Of a stretch of 64,000 nt of DNA, positions 9,330 to 17,229 are shown in pieces. The first letter of the stretch is position 1, and every line of letters starts with the position of its first letter. Where the stretch lies: positions 372,001-436,000 of the forward strand of contig NZ_SNYH01000002.1 in the NCBI RefSeq assembly GCF_004363005.1, written 5' to 3'. Both the position numbers and the translations under genes were made by a program. Source of the stretch: Tenacibaculum caenipelagi. Its GTDB lineage: Bacteria; Bacteroidota; Bacteroidia; Flavobacteriales; Flavobacteriaceae. The notes under the pieces were generated by a model. The model worked only from the letters and a program-made list of their open reading frames with translations, did no database searches and was not told where the DNA came from.

Positions 9330-10427
9330 TTAAACTTCAAACATTTTTCCTGGTAAAGGGTTTACAATTCCTTTGAGCTCTAATTGAATTAAGATTGAAG
9401 ACAGTTGATAAATAGGCAATTCACAATTGATGGCGATATCATCGAGCAATTGTTTTCCGTTTTGTTGTAAATAATCATAGATTTTTTGTTCGGTGGGTTT
9501 AAGCTCAACAAATAATTCTTTTTGTTTGGGCACAGCAGCCTGCTGTAGATCCCAGTTGAGCATTTTTACGATATCTTCAGCAGAAGTAAGTATATGCGCT
9601 TGATTATTTTTAATGAGGTTGTTGCATCCTTTACTGTAGATATCTGTGACTCTTCCTGAAAGAGCAAATACATCACGATTGTACGAATTGGCAATATCAG
9701 CAGTAACCAAAGAACCACCTTTTTCAGCAGATTCGATGATAACGGTTGCTTTTGATAGCCCTGCTACAATACGATTACGTTTTAGAAAATTTTCTCGCAT
9801 CGGTTGTTCATTATGCCAAAACTCGGTAATGAACCCCCCGTTGTTATTTACTTCGTGAATGTATTTTTTATGTGTTTTCGGATAAACTTCATCCAAGCCA
9901 TGTGCTAATACAGCTATGGTTTGCAAGTTGTTTTTTATAGCTGCTTTATGAGCGCAAATATCTACCCCGTAGGCAAAACCACTTACAATTATCGGATTGT
10001 ATTCTTTTAGATTTTCAATGAGTTGGTTGCAGAAATCACGTCCGTACGAACTCATGTTTCTTGTACCTACAATAGAAATGACTTTTTGGTTGCTAAGGTT
10101 GAGGTTTCCATCTTTAAAAATTAAGATAGGGGCATCTATACAATGTTTTAAATGTTGAGGGTAGTCATCGTTTAAAAAATAAGAAAAAGCAATGTTGTTT
10201 TGTTGAATATAGTTGAGCTCCTCCTCTGCCCTTTTCAAGTTGTTTTCATCGAAAAGATGTTGGGTAGTTTGTGTTCCAATTCCATTAATTTTATGCAGCG
10301 TGTTGATCTTTTCTTTAAAAACATTTTCAACGCTTCCAACAGTTGTAATTAACTTCTTTGCCAAGATATCACCTACATTTTTGGTTACTTGCAACCGAAG
10401 AATAGCTAGCAATTTTTCAGAATTCAT
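9330..10427 (-). CDS. dprA: DNA-processing protein DprA
   Basis: Loads RecA on incoming single-stranded DNA during natural transformation. N-terminal helix-hairpin-helix-like region (KINTLHKINGIGTQTTQHL), central Rossmann-like domain with the family motif VGTRNMSSYG and SGFAYGVDICAHKAAI, conserved GLDEVYP, and ENFLKRNRIVAGLS...ESAEKGGSLVTA. The C-terminal winged-helix domain is present (LKPTEQKIYDYL...). Length 365 aa is normal. Single gene between a shared terminator and the divergent HU-SPOR gene. Confidence 0.96.
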   Translation of the reverse strand: MNSEKLLAILRLQVTKNVGDILAKKLITTVGSVENVFKEKINTLHKINGIGTQTTQHLFDENNLKRAEEELNYIQQNNIAFSYFLNDDYPQHLKHCIDAPILIFKDGNLNLSNQKVISIVGTRNMSSYGRDFCNQLIENLKEYNPIIVSGFAYGVDICAHKAAIKNNLQTIAVLAHGLDEVYPKTHKKYIHEVNNNGGFITEFWHNEQPMRENFLKRNRIVAGLSKATVIIESAEKGGSLVTADIANSYNRDVFALSGRVTDIYSKGCNNLIKNNQAHILTSAEDIVKMLNWDLQQAAVPKQKELFVELKPTEQKIYDYLQQNGKQLLDDIAINCELPIYQLSSILIQLELKGIVNPLPGKMFEV

Positions 10428-10508
10428 ATAGCAATAATTTGATTATCAATATACAAAAAACTGTTGATAAAAATCATGTGATAGCTTGAAACTAATCATT
10501 TAAAAAAC

Positions 10509-10516
10509 TATATTTG
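10509..10516 (+). promoter_or_regulatory. -7 box TATATTTG for the HU-SPOR gene
   Basis: Perfect TAnnTTTG only four bases before the ATG at 10521, so the transcript may be leaderless or have a very short leader. Confidence 0.6.
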
Positions 10517-10520
10517 TTTT

Positions 10521-11420
10521 ATGACATTAGCCAACTACATTAACGATTTATTATATAGATACGACTGCGTAATTGTTCCTAATTTTGGAGGATTTGTAAC
10601 TAACACCATCGGTGCTAGAGTAAACACTACTACTCATACGATGTACCCGCCAAAAAAACAACTCACTTTCAATGCGTATTTACAGCATAATGATGGTTTA
10701 TTGGCTAATTACATAGCTTCAAACAAAAATATTTCTTTTGAACAAGCAACCACTTTTATTGCTGAAGAGGTTGCTAAATGGAATAAAGATTTAAAAACGA
10801 CTGCAGTTGAAGTAGCTTCTGTAGGAAGTTTATCGTTAAACGAAGCGAATCAAGTAGTTTTTGAACCGAACCTTACTAGTAATTTCTTAACAGCGTCTTT
10901 TGGTTTAGCTGAGGTTTCTACTCCTTCGGTAGAAAGAGTTAAAGAAGTTAAGGTGAAATCATTGCCTACAGTTTCTGAAGAAAAGAGTAAGACTATTCCG
11001 TTATATATCAAAAGAGCAGCTGCGGCGGCAGTGTTTGTAGGAGTTGTGTATGTAGGGTGGAATGGTATTCAAAACCAGCAGCAACAAGAGTTGTTAGCAA
11101 ACCAGGAAGAATCGGTACAAAAGAAAATTCAATCGGCTACCTTTGTAATTGACAATCCGTTGCCAACCATTAACTTAAATGTTACCAAAGAAGCAAAGAA
11201 CTTTCATATTATAGCAGGAGCTTTTCAAGAGGTACACAATGCTGAAAACAAGTTAGCAGAGTTACAAGAAAAGGGATATGATGCTAGCATTATTGGTAAG
11301 AATAAGTTTGGGTTAATACAAGTTGCTTTTGCTAGTTATGCTACACGATCGGAAGCTAGAAAAGCCTTAGAAACCATTAAAGAAATGGTAAGCGAAGACG
11401 CTTGGTTATTGGCTAAATAA
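10521..11420 (+). CDS. HU-CCDC81 domain / transmembrane / SPOR domain protein
   Basis: Three-part protein. Residues 1-130 match the HU-like CCDC81 domain of Bacteroidota (YINDLLYRYDCVIVPNFGGFV at the start, then NAYLQHNDGLLANYIA). A single membrane helix lies near 170-187 (RAAAAAVFVGVVYVGW). After a linker, residues about 230-299 form a SPOR domain (FHIIAGAFQEVHNAENKLAELQ), which binds denuded peptidoglycan glycan strands. An inner-membrane anchor with a cytoplasmic HU-like module and a periplasmic SPOR module is the likely topology, suggesting a link between the cytoplasm and the division-site wall (inference). Divergent from dprA. The start is fixed by the family N-terminus. Confidence 0.9.
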   Translation: MTLANYINDLLYRYDCVIVPNFGGFVTNTIGARVNTTTHTMYPPKKQLTFNAYLQHNDGLLANYIASNKNISFEQATTFIAEEVAKWNKDLKTTAVEVASVGSLSLNEANQVVFEPNLTSNFLTASFGLAEVSTPSVERVKEVKVKSLPTVSEEKSKTIPLYIKRAAAAAVFVGVVYVGWNGIQNQQQQELLANQEESVQKKIQSATFVIDNPLPTINLNVTKEAKNFHIIAGAFQEVHNAENKLAELQEKGYDASIIGKNKFGLIQVAFASYATRSEARKALETIKEMVSEDAWLLAK

Positions 11421-11455
11421 TCCCTTTTTATTTTAGGTAAGTTTTTTTCTTGCTG

Positions 11456-11463
11456 TATCTTTG
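11456..11463 (+). promoter_or_regulatory. -7 box TATCTTTG for the thioesterase gene
   Basis: Perfect TAnnTTTG, 16 bases before the ATG at 11480. Confidence 0.65.
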
Positions 11464-11479
11464 CAGCAAATTATAATTG

Positions 11480-11992
11480 ATGAAAGCAAAAACACCTAGC
11501 GAATCGTTAACGGTACTTACAGATCTTGTTTTACCAGGAGAAACCAATTATTTAGATAACCTTTTTGGAGGAGAATTATTAGCTCGTATGGATAGAGCTT
11601 GTAGTATTGCTGCACGCCGACATTCGAGAAGAATTGTAGTAACAGCTTCGGTAAATCATGTGGCTTTTACCAAATCGGTTCCTGTAGGAAGTGTGGTAAC
11701 CTTAGAAGCAAAGGTTTCACGTGCGTTTAAATCATCAATGGAGATTTATGTAGATGTTTGGATAGAAGATCGTCAATCAGGTGAAAAAACAAAGGTAAAT
11801 GAAGGGATTTACACATTTGTTGCGGTTGATGAAACAGGAAAACCTGTACCTATTCCTCAAATAGAACCAGAAACAGAATTAGAAAAGCAACGTTATGCTG
11901 CGGCTTTACGTAGAAAGCAATTAAGCTTGGTTTTAGCAGGTAAAATGAACCCTAAGGAGGCTAATGAGCTAAAAGCGTTGTTTTTAGATTAA
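11480..11992 (+). CDS. Hotdog-fold acyl-CoA thioesterase
   Basis: Hydrolyses acyl-CoA to free acid and CoA. The hotdog-fold family signature is visible: LVLPGETNYLDNLFGGELLARMD (Asn/Asp/Gly active-site region) and VTASVNHVAFTKSVPVGSVV, with the long C-terminal helix that ends in a second helix segment. Length 170 aa fits YciA/BFIT-type acyl-CoA thioesterases. I chose the ATG at 11480 rather than the in-frame TTG one codon upstream. Its stop is seven bases from the stop of the convergent permease gene, with no separate terminator seen. Confidence 0.9.
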   Translation: MKAKTPSESLTVLTDLVLPGETNYLDNLFGGELLARMDRACSIAARRHSRRIVVTASVNHVAFTKSVPVGSVVTLEAKVSRAFKSSMEIYVDVWIEDRQSGEKTKVNEGIYTFVAVDETGKPVPIPQIEPETELEKQRYAAALRRKQLSLVLAGKMNPKEANELKALFLD

Positions 11993-11998
11993 AGCAAC

Positions 11999-13033
11999 TT
12001 ATATCTCATCCACATTGCCACTTTCGGATAAGAGAATGGCAATGTTTTTTGTGTTTTCAAACTGAGAAAAAATGATAATTAGAATTACGGTAATAGGTAC
12101 CGAAAGTATCATCCCCGTAATTCCCCAAATTTCTCCCCAAACCGCTAAGGAAAGTATGGTAACTAGTGGACTTAAGTTCAGCGATTTTCCAAAAACTTTA
12201 GGTTCTACAACATTCCCTACGACAACTTGTATGGCTCCTACTCCAACTAAAACAATTAAAAAAGGAGCAAACTCTCCAAATTGTATCAAGCAAAATATGG
12301 CAGGAAATGCGGTGGCTACCAATGAACCAATGGTTGGTATGTAATTCAGTAAGAAGATTAAAAAAGCCCAAAACGGAGCACCATCTACACCCACCATTAA
12401 TAAAACAAAATAGCTTAAGATACCAGTTAATAAACTTACATAGGTTTTTAATCGTAAGTAGTTAGAAATTGAGCTTTCTACCTTTTTTAAGATAGATTGA
12501 AAGCTTTTTGAACTACCTTGATGATTTGTAAAAACATGTTGTAGTTTTAGTTTAAAATTACTTTCTTCTAAGAAGATAAATAAGGCATAAATAATAATCA
12601 TAAAGGTATCACCTAGCAAACCACTAATTCCGTTCGCAATATCGCCTAAAACAGAGCCATAATCGAAATCTCCAACAATCGATTTTACAGAAGTAATAAT
12701 ATCAATATGAAAATAGGCATCCAAACGTTTTATAATAGCTCCTACGTTAGGTTCGTATTTTGAATAAGATGTAGTTAAGTTTGAAATGCTATTGGTAATA
12801 ATTTCAGAAACAAAACTAAAACCTAATACAATGAGTGTAAATACAAACACATTGCTCAACCAAAAAGGAATAAAACGTTTTGCAAAAGGAATTTTATAAA
12901 TAGTTTTTCGAATTTCTCGTGTTAAAAACCAAAAAATAAGTGCAAAAATAAACGGAATTAAAATTCCTTTTCCAATTACCAAGGCTGCAATAACAGCTAT
13001 AGTTACAATGATAAAGTTAGCAGCGTTTTTCAC
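11999..13033 (-). CDS. AI-2E family transporter (PerM/YdiK type)
   Basis: A 344-residue polytopic membrane protein with the layout of PF01594: paired N-terminal helices, a long amphipathic central region (about 60-130), then the diagnostic C-terminal block LLNYIPTIGSLVATAFPAIFCL and GNVVEPKVFGKSLNLSPLVTILSL, followed by WGEIWGITGMILSVPITV. Despite the name, most relatives are not autoinducer-2 exporters; some are Na+/H+ antiporters, so the substrate here is unknown. It is the last gene of the minus-strand run 13033-18891 but is separated from the EnvC-like gene by 136 bp containing an inverted repeat. Confidence 0.9.
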   Translation of the reverse strand: MKNAANFIIVTIAVIAALVIGKGILIPFIFALIFWFLTREIRKTIYKIPFAKRFIPFWLSNVFVFTLIVLGFSFVSEIITNSISNLTTSYSKYEPNVGAIIKRLDAYFHIDIITSVKSIVGDFDYGSVLGDIANGISGLLGDTFMIIIYALFIFLEESNFKLKLQHVFTNHQGSSKSFQSILKKVESSISNYLRLKTYVSLLTGILSYFVLLMVGVDGAPFWAFLIFLLNYIPTIGSLVATAFPAIFCLIQFGEFAPFLIVLVGVGAIQVVVGNVVEPKVFGKSLNLSPLVTILSLAVWGEIWGITGMILSVPITVILIIIFSQFENTKNIAILLSESGNVDEI

Positions 13034-13079
13034 ACGTTTAAATTTTAGTAATTATTTGATTACAATTTAATTATAAAAT

Positions 13080-13108
13080 TGAGAACGTGTGCAACCGCTA
13101 CGCTCTCA
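13080..13108. repeat. Short inverted repeat, intergenic
   Basis: TGAGAACG/CGCTCTCA arms (one mismatch) around GTGTGCAACCGCTA. No T-run, so not a good terminator. Might be a fragment of another interspersed repeat. Confidence 0.4.
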
Positions 13109-13169
13109 CATTAAAAATTTTAAATATTACCCTTTGCGAAAAAAGTTTATTAATGTTCGTTTTACAGTG

Positions 13170-14387
13170 TTATGAACGAATCCACTGAGCAGGATTCAAT
13201 CGGTTTTTGTTTTTGTACAGCATAAAACTAAGCTGTGTTTTACCAGTAACTTTGTTGGTAAACACTTTTCCTAACTTCTCACCAGTTTTTACCACATCTC
13301 CTTTTTTAACATACACTTCTTTTAACTTGTTGTATGCAGAAATATAGTTTCCGTGTTGTACCAATACAGATTTTCGTCCATCAGAATGCAATTGAATAAC
13401 CAACACTTTTCCGTTAAAAATACTTTTAGCATCTGTATTTGGCTTGGTAGCAATGTACAATCCGTGGCTGTTAATACTAATTCCTGGAAAGGTAGGATGT
13501 GGCTGTACTCCATATTTTCTGGTAATAACCCCATTAACAGGCCAAGGTAATTTTCCTTTATTTTGTTCAAAATTAGCTAATAAGGCTTTTTCTTCGGTGT
13601 TTAAAATAAAGTCTGAACTAGTTGTTTTTCCAGAGGTTGTTTTTTTACCCTTATTGGCTTTCGCAATAGCGTCTCTAATTAACCTGTCAATTTTTTCAGC
13701 GATTCTTTTTTCTTCTTTTTGCTTTTTCTGTAAATCGCTTTTGTATTTGCTTTCTTCCTTTTTAATTTTTGAGATTAATTGCTCCTGACTTTTTTTATCG
13801 TCTTCAATTTCTTTTTTCTGATTTTTTTCATCAGATAATAAAGCTTCTTTTGATTTTTTTTGAGCGATTAGCGAATCGTTTAATTGCTCTATCTCTTTGG
13901 TTTTTATAACAATTTCTTCTCCTTGCTTTCTTCTGAAATCGCTATACTGTTGCATATATTTTAATCGTTTGTATGCTTGATAAAAGCTTTCTGATGATAG
14001 TAAAAACATGGTTTTACTTTGTTGTGACTTACTTTTGTAAGACCTCACCACCATATCAGAATAATCAGCTTTTAATTTTTTTAGCTCATCATTGTATTTT
14101 TTTAGCTCTTTTTCGTTTGATTTGATTTCTTTAGCTAAGGCTTTAGATTCTAATTCAATCGTTTCAATTAAACGCTCTCTCACCGTAATTTTTTGATTTA
14201 AATCTTTCAAATCATCCAAGGCATTGCTTTTCTTTTTTTTGGTTTTAAATAAGAGATTATTAACCTGTTCTATTTCATTCTTAAGTTTTTTCCGTCTATT
14301 TTCAAGTTCTTTTCTGCTTTGACCAAAAGAAGAAACACTTATTAAAAACAGGCATAAAAAAGATATGTAAAAAACAGAATGTTTCAT
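13170..14387 (-). CDS. EnvC-like murein hydrolase activator (degenerate M23/LytM domain)
   Basis: Periplasmic protein with a cleavable signal peptide (residues 1-22, ending SSFGQ), a long charged coiled coil (about 23-255), and a C-terminal LytM/M23 domain (about 280-405). The LytM zinc ligands are missing: the first-ligand region reads ISINSHGLYIAT instead of HxGxD, and the usual HxH is replaced by QHGNYISAY. It should therefore be a non-catalytic activator of an amidase, like EnvC in division. It overlaps the DUF4292 gene by one base (TAATG), so translation is probably coupled. Order NTase-TPR-DUF4292-EnvC is a familiar flavobacterial arrangement (from memory). Confidence 0.88.
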   Translation of the reverse strand: MKHSVFYISFLCLFLISVSSFGQSRKELENRRKKLKNEIEQVNNLLFKTKKKKSNALDDLKDLNQKITVRERLIETIELESKALAKEIKSNEKELKKYNDELKKLKADYSDMVVRSYKSKSQQSKTMFLLSSESFYQAYKRLKYMQQYSDFRRKQGEEIVIKTKEIEQLNDSLIAQKKSKEALLSDEKNQKKEIEDDKKSQEQLISKIKKEESKYKSDLQKKQKEEKRIAEKIDRLIRDAIAKANKGKKTTSGKTTSSDFILNTEEKALLANFEQNKGKLPWPVNGVITRKYGVQPHPTFPGISINSHGLYIATKPNTDAKSIFNGKVLVIQLHSDGRKSVLVQHGNYISAYNKLKEVYVKKGDVVKTGEKLGKVFTNKVTGKTQLSFMLYKNKNRLNPAQWIRS

Positions 14388-15154
14388 TATAATTGAATTT
14401 CTTTATATCCGTTAGGAATGTTAAAATCTATATTTACTTTAGTATTGTATTCTACTGCTCGAGTAGTTATGTCAATAATCGTAAACTTATTATTTTCTTT
14501 GGCTTTAATGTTGATTCTTTCAGGGAATAAAGTACTATTTTTTTTGTGATATTTAGGATAGCTAATATCCAAACGTTGGTTTTTTACTGAATTTACAATC
14601 GATTGTTTGTTTAGTTTAAAGTGTTGTGGATTTACGTAAAAAAACAAATCGAATAAGTTTGATTGATTTTTAGGAGATAATTGATATGATCTTTCTTGAA
14701 TTGCAACTTCTTGACGTTCTGATTTCACATCCATCATGGCCTCGCCTAACAACATGCTTTGTAATTGCTGAAAGTTAATATCGGTTCCTAATAACTCCTT
14801 TAGCATCACAAAATCTCCATCAAAAAAGTTCTTTTTATAAGGAGAATAAAACTGAACTTTTGTTGGTGTAATTTTGGCTTTAAAAACAGTAATAAGCTTA
14901 GTGCCTTTTAACCAAATAATTTTGTCTTTTTTAATTTTCATTCGAACTGAAAACCCAACTTCTTCTTTGTTGCTTCTATAGTTAACTTTTAAACGAGCAT
15001 CTAACGTTTCTTTGTTAAAATTAGCAGCTACGTGTTTCTTCGCTACTTTACGGGCAGAAAGCTCTTTAATAGTGGTGTTGTCAGTGATTTTTTTGGATGA
15101 TTTACAAGAAGTAAATCCTAAAAATAATATAAATAAGAGTGTAATATATCTCAT
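14387..15154 (-). CDS. DUF4292 family lipoprotein
   Basis: A 255-residue protein with a lipoprotein signal (lipobox GFTSC, Cys17, followed by KSSKK). The body (LDARLKVNYRSNKEEVGFSVRMKIKKDKIIWLKGT...VQFYSPYKKNFFDGDF) matches the DUF4292 family, proposed to have a LolA/LolB-like beta-sheet fold that binds acyl chains; that role is not shown here. The neighbours (TPR protein before, EnvC-like protein after, overlapping by one base) place it in an envelope-maintenance operon. Confidence 0.82.
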   Translation of the reverse strand: MRYITLLFILFLGFTSCKSSKKITDNTTIKELSARKVAKKHVAANFNKETLDARLKVNYRSNKEEVGFSVRMKIKKDKIIWLKGTKLITVFKAKITPTKVQFYSPYKKNFFDGDFVMLKELLGTDINFQQLQSMLLGEAMMDVKSERQEVAIQERSYQLSPKNQSNLFDLFFYVNPQHFKLNKQSIVNSVKNQRLDISYPKYHKKNSTLFPERINIKAKENNKFTIIDITTRAVEYNTKVNIDFNIPNGYKEIQL

Positions 15155-15180
15155 AAAATTTTGTACTAAACGAAACGGTT

Positions 15181-16179
15181 TTACTTTAAAATTTTTGCAG
15201 CTTTATTTTTATAAGAATTCGATTTTTTGATATCGTTTAATCCTTGATAAGCTTTTGACATTTCTAAATAAAACTTCGCTTCTATTTCATTGTTGTCAAT
15301 TACAAAATCAATGCCGTTTTGTAAGCTTTCTAATGCTTTTTTAAATTCTTTGTTATTGTTGTGTGCTTTACCATTCATTAAGTATACAAAAGGTTGTGCA
15401 GGAAACAGTATTAGTCCTTCTTCACTATATTTTAATAAATCAGCATCGTTATTGAGTGCCAATTTTTCTAATAACACTTTTAAGTTATCGAATGATTTTT
15501 CTTTTTCAAATTGCGAACGGGTATCTATGTTTACAACTGTTTTTTCTTTTTGTGTTGTAATAGAGTCTCTTTTGGCAAGTTTTTCTTCAATATTACGCAA
15601 TCTGGCGTTTAGTAGTTTTGCCTCTTTTAATTCGGTTAAAACTTTTTTAGCTCCTTTAATATTGTTGTTTTGAAGATGTAAAAAAACTAATAATTGTTTT
15701 TTCTTCGGATGTGTAACAGCTATTTTTTTTTGTGCAACAATAGCATCATCAAAATTTGCCATTTTTCTCAAAGTAGTAACTTTATGCTCAAGCATCCATA
15801 AGTTATCTGGTTCTTCATTAAGCGCTAAATCAATATAGTTTAAGGCTTCAGGGTTTCTGCCTAATTTATCATAGTTTTTAGATAGCTCAAATAAAACAGC
15901 TTTATTATTAGGGAGTATTTGATTGCATTTTTCTAAATGTTCAATAGCTTTTTGATAATTAAAAATAGCTTTATCTGAAAGCGCTTTGAAAAAATGTTGT
16001 TGAAATTCTAGGTTGTTTTTTTCAATAATATCAACAGAGGGAGGAATGCTATCTTGAGCACTAAGGAAAAAAGAAAAAAGAAGAAAGAAAAAAGACAATA
16101 CTAGTCTTATAGAAAAACCGTGTTCTCTTTTCTCGCTTCTCTTTTCTTTTAAAATTTTATGTAAGTTCTGTATAATCAC
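15181..16179 (-). CDS. Secreted TPR-repeat protein
   Basis: Hydrophobic export signal near residues 26-41 (LVLSFFFLLFSFFLSAQ) and tandem tetratricopeptide repeats: FQQHFFKALSDKAIFNYQKAIEHLEKC, NKAVLFELSKNYDKLGRNPEALNYID, then a C-terminal set PFVYLMNGKAHNNNKEFKKALESLQNG. TPRs mediate protein-protein binding, here probably in the periplasm. The predicted start overlaps the upstream nucleotidyltransferase gene by 23 bp and puts an unusual 24-residue basic stretch (KEKRSEKREHG) before the signal, so the true start may be later at a non-ATG codon; no better ATG exists. Confidence 0.75.
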   Translation of the reverse strand: MIIQNLHKILKEKRSEKREHGFSIRLVLSFFFLLFSFFLSAQDSIPPSVDIIEKNNLEFQQHFFKALSDKAIFNYQKAIEHLEKCNQILPNNKAVLFELSKNYDKLGRNPEALNYIDLALNEEPDNLWMLEHKVTTLRKMANFDDAIVAQKKIAVTHPKKKQLLVFLHLQNNNIKGAKKVLTELKEAKLLNARLRNIEEKLAKRDSITTQKEKTVVNIDTRSQFEKEKSFDNLKVLLEKLALNNDADLLKYSEEGLILFPAQPFVYLMNGKAHNNNKEFKKALESLQNGIDFVIDNNEIEAKFYLEMSKAYQGLNDIKKSNSYKNKAAKILK

Positions 16180-17173
16180 CTATACTCACCGATGTATAAT
16201 TAGCATTGTATTTTGCATGATTACCAATCATGGCATTATCTAAATTTGCATTAGATATTTGTACATTGGTTTGAATTAGCGAGTTAACAATTGTTGAGTT
16301 TTCAACTACACTATTTTCACCAATAGAAACATAAGGACCAATCTTAGCATTTTTTAACACTACATTTTTACCTATGTAACAAGGTTGTATAATTTCTGCG
16401 TTCTCTAATACAACGTCGTCTGATACTAAATTGTTGCCATCAGCTTGTTCAAAGCCCAAAACAAGTTTGTTGGTATCAACTGTTGGATCTTTTTTACCAC
16501 AATCCATCCAAGTACTTACTTTTCCTGGTATAAATTTAGCTCCTTGTTGTTTTAAGCTTTCAAGAACATTTGTTAATTGATATTCACCATTTTCTCTAAT
16601 ATCATTATCTAATAAATATTTTATTTCTTCTCGAACTTTATCTCCATCTTTAAAATAGTAAATACCTATGATTGCTAAATCAGAGACAAACTCTTTAGGT
16701 TTTTCAACAAAATCAGTAATAATACCATCTTTTAATTTAACTACTCCAAAAGCACTAGGGTCTTCTACTTGTTTTACCCAAATTGCCCCATCAGCATTAG
16801 CATCTAAAGTAAAATCAGCTTTAAATAAAGTATCTGCAAACGCTACAACACACGAGCCATTTAAAGATTCTTTGGCGCAATAAATAGCATGGGCAGTACC
16901 TAAAGCTTCTTCTTGTACATATACTGAACCTTTTGCACCTAAGTTTTCAGCTATTTTTATCAATTTATCTTCTGTGTCAGCTGGAAATCCTTTAGCAGCA
17001 GGACCAATAATAAAAGCGATTTCTTCTATAGGTTGATTTACTACTGAGGTAATATCTTCTACTAAACGTTGAACAATTGGTTTACCAGCTATAACAGTTA
17101 ATGGTTTAGGAGTTGTTAATGTATGAGGTCTTAAACGAGACCCAATTCCTGCCATCGGTACAATTATCTTCAT
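16157..17173 (-). CDS. Sugar-phosphate nucleotidyltransferase with left-handed beta-helix tail
   Basis: Activates a sugar-1-phosphate with NTP. The N-terminal pyrophosphorylase signature is MAGIGSRLRPHTLTTPKPL (G-x-G-x-R-L...KP), followed by GTAHAIYCAKE and the metal-binding ADTLF. Residues about 240-335 are hexapeptide repeats (VVLENAEIIQPCYIGKNVVL, then IGPYVSIGENSVVE) forming a left-handed beta-helix. Similar to RfbA/GlmU-like enzymes, but the sugar and nucleotide cannot be read from sequence. The frame continues 36 bases upstream to an ATG at 17209; the ATG at 17173 (MKIIVPMAG) is preferred because the fold starts there. Confidence 0.88.
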   Translation of the reverse strand: MKIIVPMAGIGSRLRPHTLTTPKPLTVIAGKPIVQRLVEDITSVVNQPIEEIAFIIGPAAKGFPADTEDKLIKIAENLGAKGSVYVQEEALGTAHAIYCAKESLNGSCVVAFADTLFKADFTLDANADGAIWVKQVEDPSAFGVVKLKDGIITDFVEKPKEFVSDLAIIGIYYFKDGDKVREEIKYLLDNDIRENGEYQLTNVLESLKQQGAKFIPGKVSTWMDCGKKDPTVDTNKLVLGFEQADGNNLVSDDVVLENAEIIQPCYIGKNVVLKNAKIGPYVSIGENSVVENSTIVNSLIQTNVQISNANLDNAMIGNHAKYNANYTSVSIGDYTELT

Positions 17174-17229
17174 AAATTTCTCTTCGTTATTAACGGTGCA
17201 ATATACCACTAATAACGCATTGAAAAAAG

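Noticed and set aside
13034-13169. Possible small gene between AI-2E and EnvC-like genes
   Set aside because: No frame longer than a few codons with a plausible start; only a weak inverted repeat was seen.
13444-13788. 114-residue plus-strand frame opposite the EnvC-like gene
   Set aside because: Antisense shadow of a Lys/Glu-rich coiled coil, which yields Phe/Leu/Ser-rich nonsense.
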